Of a stretch of DNA of 60,438 nucleotides, positions 1 through 8,902 are shown piece after piece; within the stretch, counting starts at the first letter, position 1; every line of letters starts with the position of its first letter. The translations under genes were made by a program, and so were the position numbers. A model generated the notes under the pieces. It was not told the DNA's origin. It saw only the letters and a program-made list of their open reading frames with translations, and did no database searches. The stretch is from Sphingobacteriales bacterium. Lineage in GTDB: Bacteria > Bacteroidota > Bacteroidia > Sphingobacteriales > Sphingobacteriaceae. The DNA lies in the NCBI GenBank assembly GCA_025353765.1, contig JANXOD010000023.1, positions 1-60,438 on the forward strand. The letters are read 5' to 3'.

Positions 1-1
1 T

Positions 2-115
2 GTGTTAGGGATTGTAGGGGAAATCCTTTTTGCCTTTCTCAGTAAAAAGATTGTAGCGGGAAAGCCGGCCCTTGCGAATCTTGGGAAACGCCCTAATTCT
101 TTTACTTATACTTAA
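2..115 (+). CDS. C-terminal end of an unidentified membrane protein (5' partial)
   Basis: An open frame enters from the left edge and runs 37 codons to a TAA at 113-115. The visible peptide starts with a hydrophobic stretch (VLGIVGEILFAFLS) followed by a basic tail (KKIVAGKPALANLGKRPN), as expected for the last transmembrane helix and cytoplasmic tail of an integral membrane protein. Its stop overlaps by three bases the stop of the convergent CoA-binding gene, which fits tightly packed convergent genes. Too little is present to name the family. The alternative, that it is a chance open frame, is possible because it is so short. Confidence 0.4.
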   Translation: MLGIVGEILFAFLSKKIVAGKPALANLGKRPNSFTYT

Positions 116-471
116 TATTGACCCGTAGATAATAATACTAATGTGCAGGCTTCTATAGTATCTATTCCGTTCTCTTTGGCTAATAATTCTAGTTCCGGGT
201 TTTCTGCACCGGGATTGAAAATAATGCGTTTAGGTTTTGTTTTAAGAATATAGTCATAATATTCGGATTGGTTTTGAGGGCCCAGGTATAAAGTAATGGT
301 ATCTATATCTGTAAGGGTTTCGGCTGCTTTTTGTATGGGTACACCTGCTGCTTCACCTGACTTAATGCCTATGTTTATAATTTTATGCCCATTGGCTACC
401 AAACGCTTGGCCGCCAGATTAGCATAACGTGAGGGGTTGCTTGTAGCTCCTAATATAAGTGTGGTTTTCAT
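112..471 (-). CDS. CoA-binding (Rossmann-fold) domain protein
   Basis: A 119-residue protein of the small stand-alone CoA-binding family (YccU-like, CoA_binding_2). Seen: a Rossmann-type start (TLILGATSNPSRYANLAAKRL, residues about 4-24), a central beta-alpha repeat with I-N-I-G, and a family-typical P-G-A-E-N-P-E-L (about 87-94) before the last helix. Length equals that of the family. Proteins of this type are cytoplasmic and bind CoA or a related nucleotide; their physiological role is not established. It lies 13 bp downstream of the FAD oxidoreductase on the same strand, so the two probably form an operon. Confidence 0.8.
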   Translation of the reverse strand: MKTTLILGATSNPSRYANLAAKRLVANGHKIINIGIKSGEAAGVPIQKAAETLTDIDTITLYLGPQNQSEYYDYILKTKPKRIIFNPGAENPELELLAKENGIDTIEACTLVLLSTGQY

Positions 472-484
472 ATATGCCTCTAAA

Positions 485-2029
485 TTATTTCATCTTAAAT
501 ACTGCATCTGCACAATTCATTCCATCTATTGCGGCAGAAACTATGCCACCGGCGTATCCCGCTCCTTCTCCGCAAGGGAATAAACCTTTTAATTGAGGAT
601 GCTGGAGAGTTTCCCGATCTCGTGGAATTCTTACCGGAGATGATGTTCTGGATTCTACTCCCACTAAAATAGCTTCATTTGTATAATATCCTTTCATCTT
701 TTTCCCAAACGCAGGTAAAGCTTTTTGTAAGCGTTGATGAATAAAATTTGGCAGAATGGATTTGAGATTTGCACTTTTAGTACCGGGCAGGTAAGAATTA
801 ATGGGTAGATCTATTGAAAGCTTATTATCCACAAAATCAACCATGCGCTGTGCTGGTGCCACTAATTGTCCTCCTCCGGCATGATATGCTAATTTTTCTA
901 TTTGAGACTGGAAGTTTAATAATTTAAACGGGTCTTCGTTTGAACCTTCTACATCATCCATATTAACCTGCACAACAGTTCCAGAATTAGCATAAGGATT
1001 ATTTCTTTTAGATGGAGACCAACCATTTACAGCTATTTCATCAAAGTCTGTAGAACAGGGTGCTATTATCCCGCCAGGGCACATACAAAACGAGAATACT
1101 CCACGGTCATCTATCTGCTCAACCAAATTATAATACGAGGGCGGCAAATATTTATCTCTAATAGCGCAATGATATTGTGCCTGGTCTATTATTTCCTGCG
1201 GGTGTTCAATACGCACACCTAATGCGAAGGGTTTAGCTTCTATGGCAATTTTCAATCTATATAAAATATGATAAATATCTCTGGCAGAATGGCCTGTAGC
1301 CAGAATTAGAGAATCAGAAAAATGTTTCTGATCTCCAGCTATTACACCTTTAATCTTTCCTGAGTCAATTATTAAATCTGTTATTTTGCAATCGAAATAA
1401 ACTTCACCTCCCGCATTTAAAATACTATTACGTATTGAAGTAATAATTTGAGGCAGTTTATTTGTACCGATGTGTGGACGGGCATCTATTAAAATATCTT
1501 CTGTTGCACCATGTGCTACAAATGTTTTTAATACATATTGAATATCTCCACGCTTATTGGACCGGGTATATAATTTACCATCAGAATACGTTCCTGCTCC
1601 TCCTTCACCAAAACAATAATTTGATTCGGGATTAACTATTCCTTCTTTATTAATGATTGCAAGATCTCTGCGACGTTGTTTGACGTCTTTCCCTCTTTCG
1701 AGAATGATAGGTTTCAAACCTAACTCAATACACCTGAGTGCTGCAAATAATCCGGCAGGACCGGCACCTATTATTAAAACTGACTCTTTGTCATTAACGT
1801 TTGGATAGTTAACGGTAAAAATTTCAGGTAAGGGTTGCTCATCAATATAAACTTTTACTTTTATCCGAAATACAATTTGGCGGCTACGTGCATCAATGGA
1901 TCGTTTAAGTATATGAACATGAGTAATATGTTCAATGCTAATTTTCAAAGTTTTGGATGCTTTATTTCGAACAACAGTTTCATCTGATGCTTCTTCGGGA
2001 GTAAGTACCAATTCTATTTCTGTAATCAT
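485..2029 (-). CDS. NAD(P)/FAD-dependent oxidoreductase (COG2509-type)
   Basis: A 514-residue flavoprotein. The FAD-binding dinucleotide motif G-A-G-P-A-G is at residues 88-93 and is followed by an E-R-G acidic strand end near 110. An N-terminal extension of about 80 residues precedes the FAD domain, as is usual for this family of predicted FAD-dependent dehydrogenases. A second nucleotide-side motif (I-L-A-T-G-H-S-A-R-D) lies near the middle, and the C-terminal G-E-G-A-G-Y-A-G-G-I-V-S-A-A-I-D-G contacts FAD in relatives. Substrate unknown; cytosolic. It is first in a two-gene leftward operon with the CoA-binding protein. A TAnnTTTG match sits upstream on the minus strand. Confidence 0.85.
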   Translation of the reverse strand: MITEIELVLTPEEASDETVVRNKASKTLKISIEHITHVHILKRSIDARSRQIVFRIKVKVYIDEQPLPEIFTVNYPNVNDKESVLIIGAGPAGLFAALRCIELGLKPIILERGKDVKQRRRDLAIINKEGIVNPESNYCFGEGGAGTYSDGKLYTRSNKRGDIQYVLKTFVAHGATEDILIDARPHIGTNKLPQIITSIRNSILNAGGEVYFDCKITDLIIDSGKIKGVIAGDQKHFSDSLILATGHSARDIYHILYRLKIAIEAKPFALGVRIEHPQEIIDQAQYHCAIRDKYLPPSYYNLVEQIDDRGVFSFCMCPGGIIAPCSTDFDEIAVNGWSPSKRNNPYANSGTVVQVNMDDVEGSNEDPFKLLNFQSQIEKLAYHAGGGQLVAPAQRMVDFVDNKLSIDLPINSYLPGTKSANLKSILPNFIHQRLQKALPAFGKKMKGYYTNEAILVGVESRTSSPVRIPRDRETLQHPQLKGLFPCGEGAGYAGGIVSAAIDGMNCADAVFKMK

Positions 2030-2061
2030 GATTTTTGCAGGGTTTTTATCCCTGAATGTTA

Positions 2062-2069
2062 CAAATATA
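2062..2069 (-). promoter_or_regulatory. Bacteroidota -7 element for the FAD oxidoreductase operon
   Basis: On the minus strand this reads TATATTTG, matching TAnnTTTG. It lies 33 bp upstream of the oxidoreductase start codon. No clear -33 TTG was found at the usual spacing. Confidence 0.4.
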
Positions 2070-2148
2070 TGGATTTAAAAAGCGGAGCATGTAACAAAGG
2101 CATGAAATTTGAATCCTAAATTGTAAATTAGAAAAAAGTAAATTTTCA

Positions 2149-2730
2149 ATGATGAGAAAAATATTATATAGCGTAATTGGTTTTTTTGCAGTGCTTTCGT
2201 TAAGTTCTTGCGGATACAACAGCATGGTAAAGTTGGATGAACAGGTGCAATCGCAATGGGCGCAGGTTGAAAACGTATATCAACGCAGAGCGGATCTAAT
2301 ACCTAATTTAGTAGCATCTGTAAAAGGTGCAGCAAATTTTGAACAAACTACTTTAACTAAAGTTATTGAAGCCCGTGCAAAAGCAACATCTGTGCAAGTG
2401 GATCCTACTAAATTAACTCCTGAGTCTATTGCTAAATTTCAAGCTGTACAAGGTGAATTAGGGTCTGCTTTGGGGAAATTACTTGTCGTATCAGAAAAAT
2501 ATCCTGAACTAAAAGCAAATCAAAATTTTTTAGAACTTCAATCTCAACTGGAAGGTACAGAAAATCGGATCACAGTTGAACGAATGAAATTCAATCAGGT
2601 AACACAAGAATACAACTCCAAAATTCGCACTTTCCCTAATAACTTAACTGCAGGAATGTTTGGGTTCCAGAAAAAAGGGTATTTTAAAGCCGAAGCCGGA
2701 TCCAATAAAGCACCTAAAGTACAGTTCTAA
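2149..2730 (+). CDS. lemA: LemA family lipoprotein
   Basis: A 193-residue LemA protein. The N-terminus is a lipoprotein signal (hydrophobic segment, then L-S-S-C-G with the lipobox Cys at about residue 21). The family core follows: Q-S-Q-W-A-Q-V-E-N-V-Y-Q-R-R-A-D-L-I-P-N-L-V (about 35-56), later E-N-R-I-T-V-E-R and a C-terminal F-P-N-N-L. LemA proteins are helical, membrane-associated proteins of unclear function. Two TPM-domain genes follow at once on the same strand, the common lemA-TPM arrangement of Bacteroidota. The start is the first ATG of ATGATG, with the second a possible alternative. Confidence 0.92.
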   Translation: MMRKILYSVIGFFAVLSLSSCGYNSMVKLDEQVQSQWAQVENVYQRRADLIPNLVASVKGAANFEQTTLTKVIEARAKATSVQVDPTKLTPESIAKFQAVQGELGSALGKLLVVSEKYPELKANQNFLELQSQLEGTENRITVERMKFNQVTQEYNSKIRTFPNNLTAGMFGFQKKGYFKAEAGSNKAPKVQF

Positions 2731-2753
2731 AATGAGTGATTATATTTTAATTA

Positions 2754-3194
2754 ATGATAATGGGAGTATTTAGTAAGGATGAGCAATTAGATATTCGTGA
2801 GGCTATTGAAGCAGCCGAACATGCTACATCTGGTGAAATACGGGTTTGCATTGAGAAAAATTGCAGTGATCCTGTATTAGACAGAGCCGCCAATTATTTT
2901 AAAAAACTGGGGATGGATAAAACTGCTTTGCGGAATGGTGTTCTGATTTATCTGGCCACTCAGAGTCGACAGTTTGCAATTATTGGTGATGCAGGTATTA
3001 ATAAAGTTGTGACTGAAGATTTTTGGGACAGTGCAAAAGAAGCCATGTTGGCTCATTTTAAAAAGAATCATTTAAGGGAAGGAATTATTACCGGAATCCA
3101 TCTTGCGGGCGAGCAGTTAAAAACATATTTCCCTTATCTCAATGACGACAAAAATGAACTTTCTAATGATATCTCTTTTATGAATGGTAAATAA
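2754..3194 (+). CDS. TPM domain protein without signal peptide
   Basis: A 146-residue protein of the TPM (TLP18.3/Psb32/MOLO-1) family. Seen: T-S-G-E-I-R-V-C-I-E near residues 25-34, N-G-V-L-I-Y-L-A-T near 61-69, F-A-I-I-G-D-A-G-I-N-K near 74-84, then a terminal helix with the glycine-rich turn replaced by E-G-I-I-T-G-I. It has no signal peptide, so it is probably cytosolic or peripheral. Its stop directly abuts the next TPM gene, which implies co-transcription with lemA. The third codon (ATG at 2760) may be the real start. Molecular function is unknown; plant homologues are linked to phosphatase or photosystem repair activity. Confidence 0.85.
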   Translation: MIMGVFSKDEQLDIREAIEAAEHATSGEIRVCIEKNCSDPVLDRAANYFKKLGMDKTALRNGVLIYLATQSRQFAIIGDAGINKVVTEDFWDSAKEAMLAHFKKNHLREGIITGIHLAGEQLKTYFPYLNDDKNELSNDISFMNGK

Positions 3195-3992
3195 ATGATG
3201 TATAAATTACTCAATACCGGAAATCTTTCCATGAATTTTAAGCAGTTTTTACTAAGTATTTTCCTTTTAACTTTCTCTTTTGCTTCATTTTCTCAAAATA
3301 TTCCTGAAAAACCAAATAAACTCATTAACGATTATACTAACACACTTTCTGTTGATGAAATTAATCGTTTAGAGCAAAAACTGGTTGCATTTAATGATTC
3401 TACATCTACGCAAATTGCTGTGGTATTAGTAAAGTCTTTAGAGGGCTATGAAATTTCAGATTATTCAGTCAAGCTTTATGAGAAATGGGGTATTGGAGGA
3501 GCAAAGAAGAATAATGGAGTATTGCTACTGGCATCATTAGGAGATCGTAAAATCTTTATAACAACAGGCTATGGTGTTGAAGGCGTTTTACCGGATGCTA
3601 TTGCAAAACGCATTATTGAAAATGAAATTACTCCTAATTTTAAATCGGGTAATTACTTTGAGGGTTTAGATGCCGGAACGAACGCCATAATATCTTATAC
3701 CAAAGGAGAATATAAATCAGACACTAAAGGAGACAGCGGGATTGGAGGATTTTGGACTTCTATACTAACTTTCTGGATTCTTTTCTTCATTTTCATCATC
3801 GTTATCGTTCTACTTAGTATATTCGGAAAAGGAGGTGGTGGAAACAGAGTTATTGGCAGTCGTGGTATAGGCAGCACTTTCGGAGGATTTGGTGGTTTTG
3901 ATAGTGGTGGATTTAGTGGCGGCGGCGGAGGCGGGTTTAGTGGATTTGGAGGCGGTTCTACTGGTGGGGGTGGTGCAGGAGGAAGTTGGTGA
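3195..3992 (+). CDS. TPM domain membrane protein with Gly-rich tail
   Basis: A 265-residue protein with a signal peptide (best start is Met13 at 3231, followed by NFKQFLLSIFLLTFSFASFSQ), a TPM domain with L-V-A-F-N-D-S-T-S-T-Q-I-A-V-V-L-V and G-V-L-L-L-A-S, a transmembrane helix near residues 187-210 (long run of I, F, V, L), and a tail almost entirely of G, S, F and W. This TPM-TM-Gly-rich layout is typical of secreted or periplasmic YgcG-like proteins. It starts directly after the previous stop and ends the lemA-TPM-TPM set. A convergent terminator follows at 4054-4087. Confidence 0.88.
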   Translation: MMYKLLNTGNLSMNFKQFLLSIFLLTFSFASFSQNIPEKPNKLINDYTNTLSVDEINRLEQKLVAFNDSTSTQIAVVLVKSLEGYEISDYSVKLYEKWGIGGAKKNNGVLLLASLGDRKIFITTGYGVEGVLPDAIAKRIIENEITPNFKSGNYFEGLDAGTNAIISYTKGEYKSDTKGDSGIGGFWTSILTFWILFFIFIIVIVLLSIFGKGGGGNRVIGSRGIGSTFGGFGGFDSGGFSGGGGGGFSGFGGGSTGGGGAGGSW

Positions 3993-4053
3993 TTTATATT
4001 TTTCCAATTAAAATCCCATCTTGAGATTTTAAATTTAAAACATAAATTAATTA

Positions 4054-4087
4054 AAAATCCCATTATGCAAGAGCATAATGGGATTTT
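4054..4087. terminator. Bidirectional terminator between TPM gene and dnaA
   Basis: A perfect 15-bp stem (left arm 4054-4068, AAAATCCCATTATGC; right arm 4073-4087) with a 4-nt loop AAGA. The stem has A-rich and T-rich ends, so it can act as a rho-independent terminator in both directions. It lies between the convergent TPM gene and dnaA. Confidence 0.85.
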
Positions 4088-4104
4088 AATATGGAGAAAT
4101 AGTA

Positions 4105-5532
4105 CTAACTCATTTTCAATTTCTTCTGGATATCTGCAACATAGCCCTTAAATTTTTTGTCGGTATCAATTAAATCATCTACAGTTTGACAGGCGTATAT
4201 TACAGTAGAGTGGTCCCGGCCGCCAAAGAAAGCCCCAATAGATTTTAACGATGTTTTGGTATGCATTTTAGCTAAATACATGGAAATTTGACGTGTTTGT
4301 ACGATTTCACGTTTGCGGGTTTTTGATTTTACCATTTCAACAGGCACTTCAAAATACTCGCATACCAGTTTCTGGATATATTCTATGGATATTTCTTTTG
4401 AAGAATTCTTAATGAAGTTCTTCAGCATCGATTTAGCTAAATTCAGATCAATTTCTTTTTTATTTAAAGTGGACTGAGCTAATAAAGAAACCATAGCTCC
4501 TTCCAGTTCACGTACGTTATTATCAATATTATGGGCTACATATTCTATTACTTCGGCAGGAAGCTCAATACCATCACTATAAATTTTCTTTTTTAAGATA
4601 GCCATACGGGTTTCCAAATCCGGGATTTGGAGATCGGCTGATAAACCCCATTTAAATCTGGAAAGAAGGCGTTCTTCTAAGCCCGAAAGATCTTTTGGTG
4701 ACTTATCTGAAGTAACGATCAGTTGCTTACCGGATTGATGTAAGTGATTAAAAATATGAAAGAAAATATCCTGTGTTTTTTCTTTTCCCGCAAAATTGTG
4801 CACATCATCCATAATGAGCACGTCCATTGCCTGGTAAAAATTCACAAAATCATTAATGTTATTATTTTTTAAAGCATCTACAAATTGCTGGGTAAATTTT
4901 TCACAAGACACATACAGAACTAATTTATCTGTTAGTGTACGTTTGATTTCGTTACCAATAGCCTGCGCCAGATGAGTTTTACCTAACCCTACTCCTCCAT
5001 AAATCATTAACGGGTTAAATGAAGTACCGCCGGGCTTACCTGCTACAGCATAGCCTGCTGAACGTGCTAAACGATTACAATCCCCCTCAATAAAATTTTC
5101 AAATGTATAATTTTGGTTTAATTGAGGATCAACCTGTAATTTTTTTAAACCCGGTATTACAAAAGGGTTTTTAATGTCTTTATTTAAAGCAACAGGCATA
5201 GGTATGGATTGATTTTTACCTTCTGCTCCATTGCCGTTAGATGGCATATTGGTAGTATAGGGTTTGTTGTTAGAAGATTTTTCAACTACAATGTTGTATT
5301 CTAAGCGACCCTCCTCTCCTAATTGCTTTTTTACAGTTTTACGAAGCAGTCCCACATAATGCTCCTCCAACCATTCATAAAAAAATAAACTTGGAACTTG
5401 TATGGTCAATACATTGTCTTCCAAACGCAAGGCTTTTATCGGCTCAAACCAAGTTTTAAAACTTTGCGCCGGGATGTTGTCCTTTATAATTTGGAGACAG
5501 ATATTCCATACATTTGTACAAGTTTTTTCCAT
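4105..5532 (-). CDS. dnaA: Chromosomal replication initiator DnaA
   Basis: A 475-residue AAA+ protein. Domain I (residues 1-80, with W9, S24-F25-K26-T27-W28-F29-P31) mediates oligomerisation. A variable linker follows (85-125). Domain III contains Walker A G-G-V-G-L-G-K-T (179-186), Walker B V-L-I-M-D-D-V-H (238-245), sensor I I-V-T-S-D and the S-R-F arginine-finger segment near 291. Domain IV carries the helix-turn-helix signature F-G-G-R-D-H-S-T-V-I-Y-A near residue 440. It initiates replication by binding DnaA boxes. No cluster of DnaA boxes lies in the about 100 bp upstream, so oriC is probably elsewhere. The neighbours are not the dnaN/recF of the classical replication cluster. Confidence 0.98.
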   Translation of the reverse strand: MEKTCTNVWNICLQIIKDNIPAQSFKTWFEPIKALRLEDNVLTIQVPSLFFYEWLEEHYVGLLRKTVKKQLGEEGRLEYNIVVEKSSNNKPYTTNMPSNGNGAEGKNQSIPMPVALNKDIKNPFVIPGLKKLQVDPQLNQNYTFENFIEGDCNRLARSAGYAVAGKPGGTSFNPLMIYGGVGLGKTHLAQAIGNEIKRTLTDKLVLYVSCEKFTQQFVDALKNNNINDFVNFYQAMDVLIMDDVHNFAGKEKTQDIFFHIFNHLHQSGKQLIVTSDKSPKDLSGLEERLLSRFKWGLSADLQIPDLETRMAILKKKIYSDGIELPAEVIEYVAHNIDNNVRELEGAMVSLLAQSTLNKKEIDLNLAKSMLKNFIKNSSKEISIEYIQKLVCEYFEVPVEMVKSKTRKREIVQTRQISMYLAKMHTKTSLKSIGAFFGGRDHSTVIYACQTVDDLIDTDKKFKGYVADIQKKLKMS

Positions 5533-5629
5533 ATAATTTTACTAAAAATCTGATTTCCAAGCGATGATGTGAGAAATGTTAATGACACTTTGGAACATCG
5601 AATATTCGAAAAAAAATCTATTAAAAAAA

Positions 5630-6580
5630 CTAAATTTTGAAAATAGTGTTAACTTCTTGCACGACAGAAGAATAAGTTATTTTTTTGCTGCCGGAATGCT
5701 CAAATATAAAATTAATTTCACCTAAGTTAATACCGGCAAATCCTACTTGGTTTATCAACGTTTCCTTGCCTTTTAAATTACTTATCGACTCTGGTTTTTC
5801 AAGAAAAGTATGGGTGTGCCCGCCAATAATTAAATCAATATAATTTGTGTTTTGAGCCAATACTATATCCGAAACTTTTTTGTCGTTATATTTAAATCCC
5901 AGATGTGAAAGACAGATAACCAGATCGCACTTCATTTCATTTTTTAATAGATTTTCCATCTCTAAGGCCTTCGCTATTGGATCCAGATATATAGTATTTC
6001 CATATTGTTGTTTATTAACAAGCCCCGTAAGCTCTATCCCTAATCCAAATACACCAATTTTTAAAGCACCTTTCTTGAAAATTTTATATGATTGCGTCTT
6101 CCCATTAAGTATCGTGTCTGAAAAATCATAATTCGCATTTAAAATAGGGAAATTGGCATGAGGAAGTTGTTTATGAAACCCTTCTATCCCATTATCAAAA
6201 TCATGATTACCCATAATACTGGCATCATAACCCATCATGCTCATCATTTTCAACTCCAGTTCTCCTCCATAAAAGTTGAAATAAGGTGTTCCCTGAAATA
6301 TATCTCCTGCATCTAACAACAATACATTTTTTTCTTCCCGCCTGATTTTCTTAATTAATGCCGCACGGGCAGCAACTCCCCCCAATCCCTGATATTTTGA
6401 GCCATCCATAGGAAATGGATCAATTCTGCTATGCACATCATTGGTATGAAGAATGGTAAGTTTTACCAGATCATCTTTAGCATAAACACTATCCGATTTA
6501 ATACCAAGTGCTAATAAAGCAGCTCCCGCAGCAGTATTTCTAAGAAATTTTCTTCTATTCAACTGTGATTCTGCCATCAT
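5630..6580 (-). CDS. Metallophosphatase, 5'-nucleotidase N-terminal half, Tat-exported
   Basis: A 316-residue calcineurin-like phosphoesterase corresponding to the catalytic domain of UshA-type 5'-nucleotidases. A twin-arginine signal is visible (N-R-R-K-F-L at residues 8-13, then A-G-A-A-L-L-A-L-G). Metal-binding motifs: H-T-N-D-V-H (45-50), D-A-G-D-I-F-Q-G-T, M-G-N-H-D-F-D-N-G, and G-G-H-T-H-T near residue 255. The C-terminal substrate-specificity domain is missing here and is encoded by the overlapping upstream gene (26-bp overlap). The two products probably act together on periplasmic nucleotides. Family assignment is firm; exact substrate is inferred. Confidence 0.9.
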   Translation of the reverse strand: MMAESQLNRRKFLRNTAAGAALLALGIKSDSVYAKDDLVKLTILHTNDVHSRIDPFPMDGSKYQGLGGVAARAALIKKIRREEKNVLLLDAGDIFQGTPYFNFYGGELELKMMSMMGYDASIMGNHDFDNGIEGFHKQLPHANFPILNANYDFSDTILNGKTQSYKIFKKGALKIGVFGLGIELTGLVNKQQYGNTIYLDPIAKALEMENLLKNEMKCDLVICLSHLGFKYNDKKVSDIVLAQNTNYIDLIIGGHTHTFLEKPESISNLKGKETLINQVGFAGINLGEINFIFEHSGSKKITYSSVVQEVNTIFKI

Positions 6581-7304
6581 TTTGTGGGTTTATAATTTTT
6601 CCGGCCTTAGTTTGTTGCTGTAGATAGTTGAGCATCGCATCTCTTAACTTTACATTATATTCTTTTCTATCTCTTGCTTTTGCAAAAATTATACCTCCAT
6701 CTCCCCCATTAGCCATATAATCGGAAGTAAGCAATATGTATTCTTTTTGAAGATCAAAGGGTTGGTCATTAATTTTGATATCAATAGCTTTTTTATCTTT
6801 TATTTTAAATGTAGCACCAGAAATGGGATCACCGCCATCTTCTGCAATATAATCGAAGAAACTTTGCATGTCCGATCCACTAAATTTAACTGTAGTGAAA
6901 ATATTTTCAAAAGGCATCAATTCATAAACTTTATACAGGGGAATATTGCCCTTAGGCAGCGAAATACGCAAACCTCCATAATTTGTATAAGCAACATCGA
7001 AAGAAATATTTTTCAATTTACCCGTGTCATACATCGCATCCGCCATTAAATTATTTAGGGGTCCTTCCGGTCGGCCTTTTACAATTTCTATGGCAGAAAC
7101 AGCTATTATATCATTCATCTGTGAATCCAGATGCATTTTATAGGGCTTGTAATAGGCCAGAATTGCAGAGTCTTTCGGTTGATCTTGAGTAATTGGCAAT
7201 AACGCCTTTTCAGAACTGGCAAGTTGTAATTTGGGGCTACAAGCAGTTGCAAAAAGCAAAGAAAAAAGAGCAAAGGGCTTTAAAGCAGATGAGGTATGAT
7301 GCAT
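6555..7304 (-). CDS. 5'-nucleotidase C-terminal domain lipoprotein
   Basis: A 249-residue protein that matches only the C-terminal substrate-binding domain of 5'-nucleotidases. It has its own lipoprotein signal (hydrophobic F-A-L-F-S-L-L-F-A-T-A-C, Cys near residue 22). Family signatures: E-G-P-L-N-N-L-M-A-D-A-M near 80-91, Y-T-N-Y-G-G-L-R near 105-112, P-F-E-N near 130-133, and S-D-Y-M-A-N-G-G-D-G near 193-202. It precedes and overlaps the metallophosphatase gene, so domain order along the operon is C-half then N-half, the reverse of the fused enzyme. Its separate signal shows the split is a real two-gene arrangement, not a frameshift. Confidence 0.9.
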   Translation of the reverse strand: MHHTSSALKPFALFSLLFATACSPKLQLASSEKALLPITQDQPKDSAILAYYKPYKMHLDSQMNDIIAVSAIEIVKGRPEGPLNNLMADAMYDTGKLKNISFDVAYTNYGGLRISLPKGNIPLYKVYELMPFENIFTTVKFSGSDMQSFFDYIAEDGGDPISGATFKIKDKKAIDIKINDQPFDLQKEYILLTSDYMANGGDGGIIFAKARDRKEYNVKLRDAMLNYLQQQTKAGKIINPQNDGRITVE

Positions 7305-7350
7305 AGTTTTTTATATTTTTATTCAATAAATATAATTTAATCATTCTTTA

Positions 7351-8895
7351 CTAATATTCGCCAAATTCATTTCTAAGCGTATCTGCAATTTCACCTAAAG
7401 TTGCATAAGCTTCAACGGCAGTTAAAATATAAGGCATCGTATTGCTCCCATCTTTAGCGGATAAAGCTAATTGTTTTAAAGCCTTATAAACTACATTAGT
7501 ATCACGTTCAGATTTAAGTTTACTAAGCTTATCCATTTGCAATTTACGAATTGAATCATCTACACGAAAAACCTCTAATTGCAGTTCATTATTATCAACA
7601 AATTTATTTACGCCCACTAATATGCGTTCGCTGTTTTCTAAATCAGTTTGATATTCGTAAGCGGCATTGCTGATTTCATTCTGGATATATCCGGTTTCAA
7701 TAGCATTAACCGATCCGCCCATAGCATCAATAGTATCTATATATTTCCATGCGGCAGCTTCAATTTCATCAGTTAAAGATTCAACGAAATAAGATCCTGC
7801 CAAAGGATCAACAGTATCGCATACTCCACTTTCAAAAGCAATGATCTGTTGTGTGCGCAGGGCGATTTTAGCGGAAGCTTCGGTAGGTAATGACAAAGCC
7901 TCATCATAACCATTAGTATGCAAAGATTGTGTTCCACCCAGAACAGCTGCCAGAGCCTGATTGGTAACGCGAATCACATTATTTAAGGGTTGCTGTGCAG
8001 TTAGTGTTGAGCCACCGGTTTGTGTATGGAAACGAAGTTTTTGAGCCCCAGGATCTGTTGCACCTAATTCTTTAGTTATATTGGCCCACATACGTCTCGC
8101 TGCTCTGAACTTAGCAATCTCTTCAAAGAAATTATTATGACAATTGAAAAAGAAGGATAATCGTTTTGCGAATATATTGATATCTAAACCTTTCGCTATT
8201 GCAGCCTGAAGATATGTTTTACCATTTGCCAATGTAAATGCCAATTCCTGCACCGCTGTTGAACCTGCTTCGCGAATGTGGTAACCGGAAATAGATATAG
8301 TATTCCATTTAGGCACTTCCCTGCTGCAATATTCAAATACATCCGTAATTAAACGCATAGAGGGCTTGGGAGGATAAATATAGGTCCCTCTTGCTGCGTA
8401 TTCCTTTAATATATCGTTCTGTATGGTTCCTGAAATTTGCTTTAAATCTGCGCCCTGTTTTTTAGCTACCGCGATGTACATGGCCAGCAATATAGGCGCT
8501 GTCGCATTTATGGTCATAGAACTGGTTACTTTTTGGAGATCAATCCCATCAAAAAGTATTTCCATATCCTTTAAAGAATCAATAGCTACTCCAACCTTCC
8601 CTACTTCACCTTCAGACATATCATGATCTGAATCATAACCTATTTGTGTAGGAAGATCAAAAGCTACAGATAATCCCATGGTGCCTTGTGCAAGCAGGTA
8701 ATGATATCGCTTGTTTGATTCCTCAGCGGTAGAAAAACCTGCATATTGTCGCATTGTCCACATCCGGCCACGGTACATATCTTTTTGAATGCCTCGTGTA
8801 AAAGGAAAATCACCAGGAAGTTCTAATTGTTTTGGCTCGGTATAAACTTCTTTAATTTTTATACCAGATGTGGTCGTAAATTTCTTCTCACTCAT
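7351..8895 (-). CDS. Methylmalonyl-CoA mutase-type catalytic subunit lacking the B12 domain
   Basis: A 514-residue protein covering only the substrate-binding TIM barrel of the acyl-CoA mutases. Seen: [16 protein letters not shown] (40-55), [17 protein letters not shown], and S-G-Y-H-I-R-E-A-G. The Tyr of D-M-Y and the Arg of P-S-M-R correspond to the residues (Y89, R207 of Propionibacterium MutB) that select methylmalonyl-CoA over isobutyryl-CoA, so methylmalonyl-CoA/succinyl-CoA interconversion is the likely reaction. There is no C-terminal DxHxxG cobalamin-binding domain, so a separately encoded B12-binding subunit must exist outside this window. It lies 7 bp downstream of an uncharacterised membrane protein gene, probably co-transcribed. 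Confidence 0.88.
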   Translation of the reverse strand: MSEKKFTTTSGIKIKEVYTEPKQLELPGDFPFTRGIQKDMYRGRMWTMRQYAGFSTAEESNKRYHYLLAQGTMGLSVAFDLPTQIGYDSDHDMSEGEVGKVGVAIDSLKDMEILFDGIDLQKVTSSMTINATAPILLAMYIAVAKKQGADLKQISGTIQNDILKEYAARGTYIYPPKPSMRLITDVFEYCSREVPKWNTISISGYHIREAGSTAVQELAFTLANGKTYLQAAIAKGLDINIFAKRLSFFFNCHNNFFEEIAKFRAARRMWANITKELGATDPGAQKLRFHTQTGGSTLTAQQPLNNVIRVTNQALAAVLGGTQSLHTNGYDEALSLPTEASAKIALRTQQIIAFESGVCDTVDPLAGSYFVESLTDEIEAAAWKYIDTIDAMGGSVNAIETGYIQNEISNAAYEYQTDLENSERILVGVNKFVDNNELQLEVFRVDDSIRKLQMDKLSKLKSERDTNVVYKALKQLALSAKDGSNTMPYILTAVEAYATLGEIADTLRNEFGEY

Positions 8896-8902
8896 GCTCT
8901 TT

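Noticed and set aside
3695-4063. Proline-rich minus-strand open frame
   Set aside because: Antisense of the glycine-rich tail of the TPM protein, crossing the terminator.
5533-5629. oriC next to dnaA
   Set aside because: No DnaA boxes are visible in this gap. A single TTATCCACA (825-833) lies inside the FAD oxidoreductase gene, too isolated to mark an origin.
6555-6580. Frameshift breaking a single 5'-nucleotidase gene
   Set aside because: Each half has its own export signal, and the domain order is reversed compared with the fused enzyme, so this is a two-gene arrangement.
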